DNA of 64,000 nucleotides from Oscillospiraceae bacterium (lineage in GTDB: Bacteria > Bacillota > Clostridia > Oscillospirales > Acutalibacteraceae): contig DPVM01000010.1 of assembly GCA_003526845.1 (NCBI GenBank), positions 190,058-254,057 of the forward strand, given 5' to 3'. Below, piece after piece: positions 43,528 to 52,731 of the stretch. Both the position numbers and the translations under genes were made by a program. Under the pieces are notes generated by a model, which made no database searches, was not told the origin of the DNA, and saw only the letters and a program-made list of their open reading frames with translations. Position 1 is the first letter of the stretch. Each line of letters starts with the position of its first letter.

Positions 43528-45548
43528 TGCTTCAAAAAATTGATGAATATGTTACTGCACTGCTTAAAGCAAATGTCAGTGCAGACGACATTGATAAAAC
43601 CGACTCGGTTATCAAAGCAGCCCCCGAGGTCAGCGAAATTCTTGATAATCCCGCAGTTTCACATGATGAAAAGGCGGCAGCCGTAAACGAGCTTTTCCCT
43701 GCAAGCGTCAGAGAATTTCTTCTTTCGGTAGCGGAAAATCAGGAAATTGCTTCATTTGCCGAAATTGCAAAGGCATACCATGAGGCGCTCGACAAAAAGA
43801 ATAATATCGCAACGGCAACCGTTACATGTGTAACAGAGCCGAGCGACGAACAGCTCGACGGTTTAAAAGCATTCGTTTGCAAGGAAACCGGCGCTGCCGA
43901 CGCAAAGATTGAACTTGTAAAAGACCCGTCAATCATCGGCGGTTTCATCATTCAGGTCGGCAACAAGCAGTATGACCGCAGCCTTAAATCAAAGCTTTCC
44001 TCTATCAAAGAGGAGGTAACAAAGCAGGCAAGAAAGTCAAACGATGTTAACGCCGAAGATGTTATCGCAGTCCTTAAAAAGGATATTAAAGATTATAAAT
44101 TTGCCACAGAGGGCGAGGAAATCGGCTCTGTCATCACAGTAGGTGACGGTATCGCCACAATCCACGGTCTTGACCATGCAATGTACGGCGAGATTGTTGT
44201 GTTTGAATGCGGCGTAAAGGGTATGATTCAGGATATTAAAAAGAATTCCGTAGGTTGTATCCTTTTCGGCAGTGACTCCGAGATTTATGAGGGCTCAAAG
44301 GTTAAAAGAACTCATAAAAAAGCAGGTGTTCCGGTCGGTGACGCATTTATCGGCAGAATCGTAAACGCTTTAGGCGAGCCTATTGACGGCAAGGGCGACA
44401 TTCCGGCAGACGATTACCGTCTTGTTGAACAGTCTGCTCCTTCAATCGTTGAGAGAAAAAAGGTTTCTCAGCCGCTTGAAACAGGTATTTTGGCTATCGA
44501 CTCAATGTTCCCGATAGGCAGAGGTCAGCGTGAGCTTATCATCGGCGACAGACAAACAGGTAAAACTTCTATCGCTCTTGATACGATACTTAACCAAAAG
44601 GGCAAGGATTGTATTTGTATTTACAATGCAATCGGTCAAAAGGCGTCAACTGTCGCAAAACTTGTCGGCGACCTTGAAAAACACGGCGCAATGGATTACA
44701 CAATCGTTGTTTGCTCAACTGCGGCAGACCCTGCGTCGCTTCAATATATTTCGCCTTATTCGGCAACAGCTATTGCGGAATACTTTATGTATAAGGGCAA
44801 GGATTGCCTTATCGTTTATGATGATTTGAGTAAGCATGCCGTTGCATATCGTGCAATTTCGTTGCTTTTGGAGAGACCGCCCGGAAGAGAAGCTTATCCC
44901 GGCGATGTATTCTATTTACATTCTCGTTTGCTTGAACGCTCAAGCCGTTTGAGTGACGAACTCGGCGGAGGTTCAATCACCGCATTGCCTATTATCGAAA
45001 CACAGGCAGGCGACGTATCCGCTTATATCCCGACAAATGTTATTTCTATCACCGACGGACAGATTTATCTTGAATCCGACCTTTTCTTCAGCGGTCAAAG
45101 ACCGGCTGTCAATGTCGGACTTTCGGTATCCCGTGTAGGCGGTGACGCACAAACAAAGGCTATGAAAAAGGCGGCAGGCTCGTTGCGTGTTGACCTTGCT
45201 CAGTTCAGAGAGATGGAAGTTTTCACACAGTTCTCTTCCGACCTTGACGACGAAACAAAGGCAAACCTTGCATACGGCGAGGGTCTTATGCAACTTTTGA
45301 AACAGCCGCTCGGCAATCCTATGTCGCTTTCACAGCAGGTAGTAACTTTGGTTGCCGCTATCGGAAAAAGATTTGTCGGTATTGCGACTGACGATATTAA
45401 AAAATATCAAGGCGCTATGCTTGATTATTTTGCCGAAAATAAATCGGACATTATGAGCGAAATCGAATCACTCAAAGTTCTTGACGGCTCGTTGAGAGAA
45501 CAAATTCTCAACGCGGTTGATGAGTTTTCGGCTTCATATAACAAATAA
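43527..45548 (+). CDS. atpHA: Fused F-type ATP synthase delta and alpha subunits (AtpH-AtpA)
   Basis: One uninterrupted 673-codon frame. Residues 1 to about 168 are a delta subunit (the C-terminal signature DPSIIGGFIIQVGNKQYDRSLKSKL is present). From about residue 172 a full-length alpha subunit follows: GSVITVGDGIATIHGL, Walker A GDRQTGKT at 340-347, YDDLSKHAVAYRAISLLLERPPGREAYPGD. The alpha part is about 500 residues, the normal size, and the linker is almost absent. No ATG, GTG or TTG in frame lies near the junction, and an SD-like AAAGAGGAGGT at 44007-44017 has no usable start after it. In known enzymes one delta sits on three alphas, so assembly is puzzling. Confidence 0.93.
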   Translation: MLQKIDEYVTALLKANVSADDIDKTDSVIKAAPEVSEILDNPAVSHDEKAAAVNELFPASVREFLLSVAENQEIASFAEIAKAYHEALDKKNNIATATVTCVTEPSDEQLDGLKAFVCKETGAADAKIELVKDPSIIGGFIIQVGNKQYDRSLKSKLSSIKEEVTKQARKSNDVNAEDVIAVLKKDIKDYKFATEGEEIGSVITVGDGIATIHGLDHAMYGEIVVFECGVKGMIQDIKKNSVGCILFGSDSEIYEGSKVKRTHKKAGVPVGDAFIGRIVNALGEPIDGKGDIPADDYRLVEQSAPSIVERKKVSQPLETGILAIDSMFPIGRGQRELIIGDRQTGKTSIALDTILNQKGKDCICIYNAIGQKASTVAKLVGDLEKHGAMDYTIVVCSTAADPASLQYISPYSATAIAEYFMYKGKDCLIVYDDLSKHAVAYRAISLLLERPPGREAYPGDVFYLHSRLLERSSRLSDELGGGSITALPIIETQAGDVSAYIPTNVISITDGQIYLESDLFFSGQRPAVNVGLSVSRVGGDAQTKAMKKAAGSLRVDLAQFREMEVFTQFSSDLDDETKANLAYGEGLMQLLKQPLGNPMSLSQQVVTLVAAIGKRFVGIATDDIKKYQGAMLDYFAENKSDIMSEIESLKVLDGSLREQILNAVDEFSASYNK

Positions 45549-45566
45549 TGCATAAGGACAGATTAT

Positions 45567-46451
45567 ATGGCTAATGCAAGAGAAATCCAAGGCAGAATGA
45601 AGTCCATCAAGGACACTATGAAAATCACAAACGCGATGTATATGGTGTCCTCCTCAAAGCTTCAAAAAGCCAGAAGAGATTTAAAAAACACAGAGCCTTT
45701 CTTCTATTTGATTCAGGATTCACTTGCAAAAATTCTTGACGCTGCTCCCGAAGCGGGCAACAGATTTTTCGACACCCGCGATTTTAAGAGCAAAAAGGAT
45801 AAAACGGTCGGCTATCTTGTAATTACGGCTGATAAAGGATTGGCAGGCGCTTATAACCACAATGTTATCAAGCTTGCCGAAAAACTTGCCGAAAATGAGG
45901 AAAAGGGTATGCTTTTTGTTGTCGGTCAACTCGGCAGACACTATTTTGAAAGCAAGAGTATTCCGATTGATTATAATTTTAACTATACCGCACAAAATCC
46001 TACAATGAACCGCGCAAGACATATTGCAGGTGTTCTGTCAAAATTGTTTTTGCAAAACAAAATAGACGAGGTTTATGTTGTATATACACGAATGGTTAAT
46101 TCAATGACCGTTGAGGCAACAAGCCAAAAAATACTTCCGCTTGAAAAGGGAAGTATTAAGATGCAGGAGAACGAACTTGTTGAAAAGTACGAAAATGCGG
46201 CTTTTCTCCCCGATGCACAAACGGTGTTTAACAAAATCGTTCCCGACTATCTCACCGGCTTTATTTTCGGTGCGCTTGTCGAGTCGTATTGCAGTGAGCA
46301 CAATGCCCGTATGATGGCAATGCAAACCGCAACAGACAGTGCAAAAGAAATGATCAGAGATTTGTCCATTCAGTTTAACCGTGCAAGACAAGCCGCCATC
46401 ACTCAGGAAATCACCGAGGTTGTCGGCGGTTCAAAAGCATCAAATAAATAA
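45567..46451 (+). CDS. atpG: F-type ATP synthase subunit gamma
   Basis: A 294-residue central rotor shaft. The N-terminus REIQGRMKSIKDTMKITNAMYMVSSSKLQKAR and the C-terminus MMAMQTATDSAKEMIRDLSIQFNRARQAAITQEITEVVGG are the two conserved coiled-coil helices, and VITADKGLAGAYNHNVI is the family core motif. The ATG follows AAGGACAG. It lies 18 bp after the delta-alpha gene. Confidence 0.97.
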   Translation: MANAREIQGRMKSIKDTMKITNAMYMVSSSKLQKARRDLKNTEPFFYLIQDSLAKILDAAPEAGNRFFDTRDFKSKKDKTVGYLVITADKGLAGAYNHNVIKLAEKLAENEEKGMLFVVGQLGRHYFESKSIPIDYNFNYTAQNPTMNRARHIAGVLSKLFLQNKIDEVYVVYTRMVNSMTVEATSQKILPLEKGSIKMQENELVEKYENAAFLPDAQTVFNKIVPDYLTGFIFGALVESYCSEHNARMMAMQTATDSAKEMIRDLSIQFNRARQAAITQEITEVVGGSKASNK

Positions 46452-46475
46452 TTACCTTTCAGAAAGGTGAAAAGT

Positions 46476-47858
46476 ATGAGTTACGGAAAAATAGTTCAGG
46501 TCATGGGACCTGTTGTCGATGTTCAGTTCGACGGTACTCTTCCAAAAATCAAAGATGCCCTTGAAGTAAACAACAACGGCAAAAAGGCTGTTATGGAGGT
46601 TGCACAGCATATCGGCAACAATGTTGTTCGCTGCATTATGCTTGCTGCATCCGAGGGTCTTTATAAGGATATGCAGGTTGAGGCAACCGGCGGCTCCATC
46701 AAGGTTCCGATTGGCGAGAAAACGCTCGGCAGATTGTTTAATGTTGTCGGCGAAACAATCGACGATTTGGAAAGCCTCGATAACGAGGAGCACTGGTCGA
46801 TTCACCGCAAGCCCCCCACATTTGAGGAGCAATCCTCCAAGGTTGAAATACTTGAAACAGGCATCAAGGTTATCGACCTTCTCACCCCTTATCAAAAGGG
46901 CGGTAAAATCGGCTTGTTCGGCGGTGCCGGCGTTGGTAAAACCGTTCTTATTCAAGAGCTTATCACCAATGTCGCAACACAGCACGGCGGCTATTCGATT
47001 TTCACCGGTGTAGGTGAGCGTTCGCGTGAAGGTAACGACCTTTGGAACGAAATGAAAGAGTCCGGCGTTATCAACAAAACGGCGCTTGTTTTCGGACAGA
47101 TGAACGAGCCGCCCGGAGCGCGTATGCGTGTTGCCGAAACAGGACTTACAATGGCAGAGTATTTTCGTGATAAGGAGCATCAGGATGTGCTTCTCTTCAT
47201 TGATAATATTTTCAGATTTATTCAGGCAGGCTCGGAGGTTTCCGCTCTGTTGGGCAGAATGCCGTCAGCCGTAGGTTATCAGCCGACCCTTGCAACAGAT
47301 GTCGGCGAACTTCAGGAGCGTATCACATCAACTAAAAACGGCTCAATCACATCAGTTCAGGCTGTTTATGTTCCTGCCGATGACCTTACCGACCCGGCAC
47401 CTGCAACAACATTTGCGCACTTGGACGCTACAACCGTTCTTTCGCGTAAAATCGTTGAAAAAGGTATTTATCCGGCTGTTGACCCACTTGAGTCAAACTC
47501 CCGTATCCTTGAGGCGGATGTTGTTGGCGAGGAGCATTACGAGGTTGCCCGCAGAGTTCAGGAATATCTTCAAAAATATAAGGAATTGCAGGATATTATC
47601 GCAATCCTCGGTATGGAGGAGCTTTCGGATGAAGATAAGCTTGCTGTTTATCGTGCAAGAAAACTTGAAAAGTTCCTTTCACAGCCGTTCCATGTTGCCG
47701 AAACTTTCACAGGTTTAAAGGGCGTTTATGTTCCGCTTAAGGAATCTATCCGCGGCTTTAAGGCAATTATCGACGGCGAGGTTGACGATCTTCCGGAGCA
47801 GGCATTCTTCAATGTCGGCACTATCGACGATGCAATCGAAAAGGCAAAAACACTCTGA
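46476..47858 (+). CDS. atpD: F-type ATP synthase subunit beta
   Basis: A 460-residue catalytic subunit. Walker A is GGAGVGKT, the catalytic glutamate and arginine lie in GERSREGNDLWNEM, and DNIFRFIQAGSEVSALLGRMPSAVGYQPTLATDVGELQERI includes Walker B and the family signature. ATG 46476 lies 6 nt after AAAGGTG. A GTG three codons upstream falls inside that ribosome site and is rejected. Confidence 0.98.
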   Translation: MSYGKIVQVMGPVVDVQFDGTLPKIKDALEVNNNGKKAVMEVAQHIGNNVVRCIMLAASEGLYKDMQVEATGGSIKVPIGEKTLGRLFNVVGETIDDLESLDNEEHWSIHRKPPTFEEQSSKVEILETGIKVIDLLTPYQKGGKIGLFGGAGVGKTVLIQELITNVATQHGGYSIFTGVGERSREGNDLWNEMKESGVINKTALVFGQMNEPPGARMRVAETGLTMAEYFRDKEHQDVLLFIDNIFRFIQAGSEVSALLGRMPSAVGYQPTLATDVGELQERITSTKNGSITSVQAVYVPADDLTDPAPATTFAHLDATTVLSRKIVEKGIYPAVDPLESNSRILEADVVGEEHYEVARRVQEYLQKYKELQDIIAILGMEELSDEDKLAVYRARKLEKFLSQPFHVAETFTGLKGVYVPLKESIRGFKAIIDGEVDDLPEQAFFNVGTIDDAIEKAKTL

Positions 47859-47870
47859 TGAGGTGACGCC

Positions 47871-48284
47871 ATGAATACTTTTAAACTTAAAATCGTTGCT
47901 TCGGATAAGGTGTTTTTCGACGGCGACTGCCGCCAGCTCGTCCTTCCGATTGCCGATGACGGACTTTACGGTTTCCTTGCAAACCACGAAAATATGGTTG
48001 CTCCCGTCGAGTTCGGCGAAATGAAAATAACCGACGCCGACGGCAAGGTTATCGATGCGTTTATCGGCGACGGATTTATCGAATTTTTCGACAATGTGGC
48101 AAATGTTGTTTGCATTTCTGCCGAATTGCCCGAGAATATTGATAAGCGCAGAGCGCAGGAGGCTAAAGAGAGAGCCGAGGAAAAGCTCAGACAAAAGCAG
48201 TCGATTTACGAATACAATCAGTCAATGGCAGACCTTTCAAGAGCCATGGAGCGCTTGAAGGTCAAAAACCGCCACGAAATTTAA
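47871..48284 (+). CDS. atpC: F-type ATP synthase subunit epsilon
   Basis: A 137-residue central stalk subunit. The N-terminal beta sandwich contains LPIADDGLYGFLANHENMVAPV, corresponding to the conserved G-x-x-G-x-L-x-x-H region. The C-terminal regulatory helices start near KRRAQEAKERAEEKL. It is the last gene of the operon, 12 bp after atpD, followed by a terminator. Confidence 0.95.
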   Translation: MNTFKLKIVASDKVFFDGDCRQLVLPIADDGLYGFLANHENMVAPVEFGEMKITDADGKVIDAFIGDGFIEFFDNVANVVCISAELPENIDKRRAQEAKERAEEKLRQKQSIYEYNQSMADLSRAMERLKVKNRHEI

Positions 48285-48297
48285 CAAAATATTTTTT

Positions 48298-48336
48298 AAT
48301 GCGACAGATTCTCCGTCTGTCGCATTGTTGCTTTTT
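48298..48336 (+). terminator. Intrinsic terminator of the ATP synthase operon
   Basis: A perfect 11-bp stem AATGCGACAGA/TCTGTCGCATT around a 7-nt loop, followed by GTTGCTTTTT. Confidence 0.85.
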
Positions 48337-48363
48337 CGTGACTCTTTTTGATTGCCATCAAAT

Positions 48364-48392
48364 TTGACACGGCGATTTATTTGTGATATAAC
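48364..48392 (+). promoter_or_regulatory. Sigma-A promoter of the acyltransferase gene
   Basis: Perfect TTGACA, a 17-bp spacer and TATAAC. The predicted start of transcription is about 48 bp before the ATG. Confidence 0.8.
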
Positions 48393-48446
48393 AAAGTTGT
48401 TCTTTTTTGAGTAAAGATTGTCAAATTGAGAGGATAAATGTAAAAT

Positions 48447-49589
48447 ATGGAAATTACAAAAAAACATAATTCTGCACATCCGACGCGGTCGGGGCGCAAC
48501 GGCAATATTGATTTAATGCGGTTTGTGTTTTGCTTAATCATTATTCTTTATCACATCAACAACCGCTTGGATCTTAATCCGCCGTTTGGATTGTCAGAAA
48601 AATATTTTTCGTTTTGCGGCGAGGGCAGAATAGGCGTTGAATTTTTCTTTGTCGTTTCGGGTTATTTGCTTGCCGTTACGGCAAAGAAAAACTATTCGAC
48701 AAACAGCATTGCCGACTCGACAAAATCCTTTATGTATCGCAAAACGATGTCGATTTTTCCGTATCATATGTTTGGCTACATTGTCGGCGTGGCACTTTGG
48801 TTTCATTTTTACAGCATGCCGAATACAAGGGCGGCAATTGAAAAATTGCTCAATATGATACCTGGCTTTTTCCTGCTCCAAAAATCAGGCATATATTCCG
48901 AGGAAGTTATGAGTGCGGAATGGTATCTCGGCGCAATGCTTATCGCTATGCTGATTGTTTATCCTCTTGTGCTTAAATATCAAGACAAATTCACAAAAAT
49001 ATTTGCTCCCGTATTCACGATAATAATTATCGGTTATCTGTCGCACGCAACCGGCAAACTCGGAGGCACTAACGCATTTGTGTTTAATTCAACGGTTTCA
49101 AAGGCGTATTTGAGAGCGTTTACCGAAATTTGCGCAGGCACATTTTGTTATGAAGTCGCGTCGAGATTAAAGAAAATCAAATTCAATATATTCGAGAGAG
49201 TGCTTTTCACTCTTGCAGAACTCGGTTGCTATGCGTTGCCGATTATATTTGCATTCAGCTCGTTTGACCAAAAATATGAGATTTATGCGTTTTATTCGCT
49301 GACGATTGCAATCACGCTCTCATTCAGTGATGTCGGCTTGCTCAATTCACTGCTCAAAAATAAATTCGTTTACTTCTTGGGCAATGCGAGTTTGTATGTT
49401 TACCTTGCACAAAACCTTGCGTTTTTCTTTATGAAGAAAACTTTTGCCTCATATCCGCTCGGCAAAAAGATATTGTTTACATTCGCAGTTGATTTTGCCT
49501 TTGCGGTTGCAATCAAAATTGTCGGCGATATTATCAAAAAATTCACAGACAAAAAACTGCACACATTCAAAACCGAAAAGACTGCATAA
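48447..49589 (+). CDS. Acyltransferase 3 (OafA/YrhL-like) membrane protein
   Basis: A 380-residue integral membrane O-acyltransferase with about ten helices. The family start GNIDLMRFVFCLIIILYHI carries the catalytic-type histidine. GRIGVEFFFVVSGYLLA and FMYRKTMSIFPYHMFGYIVG, with the conserved arginine, follow. Such enzymes O-acetylate surface polysaccharides or peptidoglycan. The substrate is unknown, though the exopolysaccharide of this genome is a candidate. AGAGG lies 13 nt before the ATG, a long spacing. It is monocistronic. Confidence 0.87.
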   Translation: MEITKKHNSAHPTRSGRNGNIDLMRFVFCLIIILYHINNRLDLNPPFGLSEKYFSFCGEGRIGVEFFFVVSGYLLAVTAKKNYSTNSIADSTKSFMYRKTMSIFPYHMFGYIVGVALWFHFYSMPNTRAAIEKLLNMIPGFFLLQKSGIYSEEVMSAEWYLGAMLIAMLIVYPLVLKYQDKFTKIFAPVFTIIIIGYLSHATGKLGGTNAFVFNSTVSKAYLRAFTEICAGTFCYEVASRLKKIKFNIFERVLFTLAELGCYALPIIFAFSSFDQKYEIYAFYSLTIAITLSFSDVGLLNSLLKNKFVYFLGNASLYVYLAQNLAFFFMKKTFASYPLGKKILFTFAVDFAFAVAIKIVGDIIKKFTDKKLHTFKTEKTA

Positions 49590-49592
49590 CCC

Positions 49593-49627
49593 AAACACAC
49601 CGCAACGAATACGCGGTGTGTTTTTTT
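49593..49627 (+). terminator. Intrinsic terminator after the acyltransferase gene
   Basis: An 11-bp stem AAACACACCGC/GCGGTGTGTTT with a 9-nt loop running into a T run at 49621-49627. Confidence 0.9.
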
Positions 49628-49719
49628 GTGACTTTATTTTCAAATTCAAATTTTTGTAAAACGATATTGAAAATTTGTAAATATACTATAAAATTCACTT
49701 TAATTTATCCGTTTTTTTA

Positions 49720-49748
49720 TTGCATTAGTATAAATACTGTGATAAAAT
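49720..49748 (+). promoter_or_regulatory. Probable promoter of the iolGDE operon
   Basis: TTGCAT, a 17-bp spacer and TAAAAT, about 72 bp before iolG. A second weaker pair lies upstream at 49665-49692. Confidence 0.55.
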
Positions 49749-49758
49749 AAATTCGCTG

Positions 49759-49790
49759 TCGGATACTGCCTTGAATGTGCGGTAATCCGA
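49759..49790 (+). promoter_or_regulatory. Inverted repeat in the iolG leader (operator candidate)
   Basis: TCGGAT at 49759-49764 and ATCCGA at 49785-49790 are the ends of an imperfect inverted repeat just downstream of the predicted transcription start. It may bind the inositol regulator or fold in RNA; neither is shown. Confidence 0.4.
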
Positions 49791-49819
49791 AACATACTAA
49801 TATTTAAGAGGTAAAATTT

Positions 49820-50833
49820 ATGCAAAAACTAAAAGTAGGTATTATCGGTGCAGGAAGAATCGGTCAGGTTCACGCAAAGTCGATTACATATCACATTCCG
49901 CAGGCTGAAATCAAAGCCATTTCCGATATTTATGTTAAGGGTGCGCAAAAGGTTGCGGCTGATTTGGGTATTCCGAATGCTTATGCTGACTATCACGATA
50001 TTCTCAACGACCCTGAAATTGAGGCTGTTCTTATCTGCTCCTCAACAGACACTCATGCCGACATCGCTTGTGAGGCTGCCGAGGCAGGCAAACACATTTT
50101 CTGCGAAAAGCCGGTTGATTTAACCGTTGCAAAGATTAAAAAGGTTATCGCCGCTGTCGAAAAAGCAGGAGTTAAACTCCAAATCGGATTTAACAGAAGA
50201 TATGACCACAACTTTGCTCATATTAAAGAGCTTGCAAACGATGGCAAACTCGGCAATCTCCAAACAATCAAAATCACTTCACGCGACCCCGAGCCTCCGA
50301 GCATTGATTATGTTAAGGTTTCGGGCGGCATTTTCCTTGATATGACCGTGCATGATTTTGATATGGCACGCTTTATCGGCGGCGAGGTTGAAGAGGTTTA
50401 TGCAAACGCAACCGTTATGGTTGACAAGGCAATCGGCGAGGCAGGCGATGTTGACACCGCACTTGTTGCTCTCAAGTTCAAGAGCGGCGCAATCGGCGTA
50501 ATCGACAACTGCCGTCAGGCTTGCTACGGATATGACCAAAGACTCGAAGTATTCGGCTCGGGCGGTCAGGCAAGCGCCGCAAATGACACTCCGACAAATG
50601 TTTCATACATTAACGAAAACGGCAAGGTTACGGATAAGCCGCTCTATTTCTTCCTTGAAAGATATATGCAGTCTTTTACCGACGAAATGACAGAGTTTAT
50701 CAACGCCGTTCAAAACGATGTTCCTACAAAAACTACTGTTAACGACGGACTCGAGGCTCTTCGTCTCGGTCTTGCCGCAAAGCTTTCGGTTAAAGAGCAC
50801 AGACCTGTTAAGCTCTCCGAAATTGAAGCTTAA
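49820..50833 (+). CDS. iolG: Inositol 2-dehydrogenase
   Basis: A 337-residue Gfo/Idh/MocA-family NAD-dependent dehydrogenase oxidising myo-inositol to scyllo-inosose. The Rossmann motif is GIIGAGRIGQVHAKSI, the catalytic lysine lies in FCEKPVDLT, and the substrate-site Asp and His lie in FLDMTVHDFDMARF. The assignment to inositol rests on these plus the adjacent iolD and iolE; other sugar dehydrogenases share the fold. The ATG follows AAGAGGTAA. It is the first gene of the operon. Confidence 0.9.
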   Translation: MQKLKVGIIGAGRIGQVHAKSITYHIPQAEIKAISDIYVKGAQKVAADLGIPNAYADYHDILNDPEIEAVLICSSTDTHADIACEAAEAGKHIFCEKPVDLTVAKIKKVIAAVEKAGVKLQIGFNRRYDHNFAHIKELANDGKLGNLQTIKITSRDPEPPSIDYVKVSGGIFLDMTVHDFDMARFIGGEVEEVYANATVMVDKAIGEAGDVDTALVALKFKSGAIGVIDNCRQACYGYDQRLEVFGSGGQASAANDTPTNVSYINENGKVTDKPLYFFLERYMQSFTDEMTEFINAVQNDVPTKTTVNDGLEALRLGLAAKLSVKEHRPVKLSEIEA

Positions 50834-50857
50834 TTCATTATAAAGGGGTATTTTTTA

Positions 50858-52711
50858 ATGAATAGAGAAAGACTCACTATGTCACAGGCACTTGTTAAGT
50901 TCCTTGACAATCAATATATCGAGGTTGACGGAGTTGAGTCGAAATTCGTTTCGGGAATTTTCGGCATCTTCGGTCACGGCTGTGTTGTCGGCGTCGGTCA
51001 GGCGCTCGAGCAGGGCGGTCACAATCTCAAATTTTATCAGGGCAAAAACGAACAAAATATGGGCCTTGCCGCTGTTGCATATGCAAAGCAGATGGACAGA
51101 AAGGCAATCATTCCGTGCGTTTCGTCAATCGGCCCGGGCGCAACAAATATGGTTACCGCCTGCGGCTGTGCAACGGCTAACAGAATTCCGCTTCTTGTTC
51201 TCCCCGGCGACACATTTGCTTGCCGTCAGCCCGACCCTGTTCTTCAGCAGGCAGAATTTTTTGATAACTATGGCAGAACGGTTACCGATGCGTTCAAGGG
51301 TGTTTGCCACTATTTTGACAGAATCAATCGCCCCGAACAGCTTATGACCGCTTGCCTCAACGCAATGCGCGTGCTTACAGACCCTGCCGACACCGGTGCG
51401 GTTTGCCTTGCAATGCCGCAGGATGTTGAGGGCGAGGCTTATGATTATCCGGAGCATTTTCTTCAAAAGCGCGTTTGGCATATCGACAGACGCCCGATTT
51501 CGGCATCACAGCTTGAAAGAGCAGTTGCCGCAATCAAGGCGGCTAAAAAGCCGATTATCGTTTGCGGCGGCGGTGTGAGATATTCATCTGCCGAAAAAGA
51601 ATTGCTCGAATTTGCCGAAAAATATAACATTCCGATTACCGAAACTCAAGCAGGCAAGGGCATTATCGATTGGAAACATCCGCTCAATCTCGGCGGAATC
51701 GGCGTAACGGGCGGCAAGGCGGCAAATGTTGTTGCAAGAGATGCCGACCTTGTAATCGGCGTCGGCACAAGATTTTCCGACTTCACCACATCGTCAAAAT
51801 GGCTGTTTAATGAAAACAGAAAAGTTTTGGCAATCAATGTTTGCCCGTTTGACGCATACAAAATGGATGCCGAGGCAATCGTTGCCGATGCAAAAGAGGC
51901 TCTCGCTTCGCTCATCAACGCTTGTGACGGCTATAAATCACAATATACAACAGAATATGCACAAGCCAAAAAAGAGTGGGACGCAATTGTTGACGATTAC
52001 TATTCAACAGAGCTCCCCGGCGGCTTAAATCAAACTCTCGCATTGGGCATCATCAACGAATTTATGGGTGATGAGGATATTGCGCTCGGCTCGGCAGGCT
52101 CACTCCCGGGCGATATGCAGCGCCTTTTCCGCCCGAAAGCAAGGGGCACATATCATATGGAATACGGCTATTCAAATATGGGCTATGAGGTTAACGGCGC
52201 GCTCGGCGCAAAACTTGCAAAGCCCGATGCCGAGGTTTACACCTTCTGCGGCGACGGCTCGTTCCTTATGGGTCACAGCGAGCTTTATACAGCATTGCAG
52301 GAGGGGCTTAAAATCAATGTTTGCCTCTTTGACAATATGGGTTGGGGATGTATCGAAAACCTCCAAAACAATCAGGGCACAGACACATTCGGCACCGTGT
52401 TCCGCGCAAGAAACCCAAAAACGGGTATGCTTGACGGCGCAGAGATTGACCCCGATTTTGCTAAAATCGCAGAGGGCTACGGCGCAAAGGCATACACAAT
52501 CCGCACTTCGGATGAACTTCGTGCCGCTCTTGCCGACGCTAAAAAGCAGGACAGAGCCGTTTTGTTCGACATAAAGGTTTTGCCCAAAACAATGACCCCC
52601 GGTTTTGAATCGTGGTGGCGTGTCGGCGTTGCAGAGGTTTCAAAGAGCGAAACCGTTGCCGCCGCATATGACGATATGCAAAAGCATATCGCAAACACTT
52701 TTGACTATTAA
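50858..52711 (+). CDS. iolD: 3D-(3,5/4)-trihydroxycyclohexane-1,2-dione hydrolase
   Basis: A 617-residue thiamine-diphosphate enzyme that opens the inositol-derived ring to 5-deoxy-glucuronate. The N-terminal PYR domain shows FGIFGHGCVVGVGQAL and KNEQNMGLAAVAYA with the catalytic glutamate. The C-terminal ThDP-binding motif runs from GDGSFLMGHSELYTAL to NMGWGCIENLQ. The N-terminal LTMSQALVKFLDNQYIEVDGVE is specific to IolD. AAAGGGG precedes the ATG. It lies 24 bp after iolG. Confidence 0.96.
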   Translation: MNRERLTMSQALVKFLDNQYIEVDGVESKFVSGIFGIFGHGCVVGVGQALEQGGHNLKFYQGKNEQNMGLAAVAYAKQMDRKAIIPCVSSIGPGATNMVTACGCATANRIPLLVLPGDTFACRQPDPVLQQAEFFDNYGRTVTDAFKGVCHYFDRINRPEQLMTACLNAMRVLTDPADTGAVCLAMPQDVEGEAYDYPEHFLQKRVWHIDRRPISASQLERAVAAIKAAKKPIIVCGGGVRYSSAEKELLEFAEKYNIPITETQAGKGIIDWKHPLNLGGIGVTGGKAANVVARDADLVIGVGTRFSDFTTSSKWLFNENRKVLAINVCPFDAYKMDAEAIVADAKEALASLINACDGYKSQYTTEYAQAKKEWDAIVDDYYSTELPGGLNQTLALGIINEFMGDEDIALGSAGSLPGDMQRLFRPKARGTYHMEYGYSNMGYEVNGALGAKLAKPDAEVYTFCGDGSFLMGHSELYTALQEGLKINVCLFDNMGWGCIENLQNNQGTDTFGTVFRARNPKTGMLDGAEIDPDFAKIAEGYGAKAYTIRTSDELRAALADAKKQDRAVLFDIKVLPKTMTPGFESWWRVGVAEVSKSETVAAAYDDMQKHIANTFDY

Positions 52712-52731
52712 TACGAGAGGTAAACTATACA

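Noticed and set aside
46452..47180. 242-codon open frame antisense to atpD
   Set aside because: Fully covered by the beta-subunit gene and low-complexity in translation; a shadow frame.
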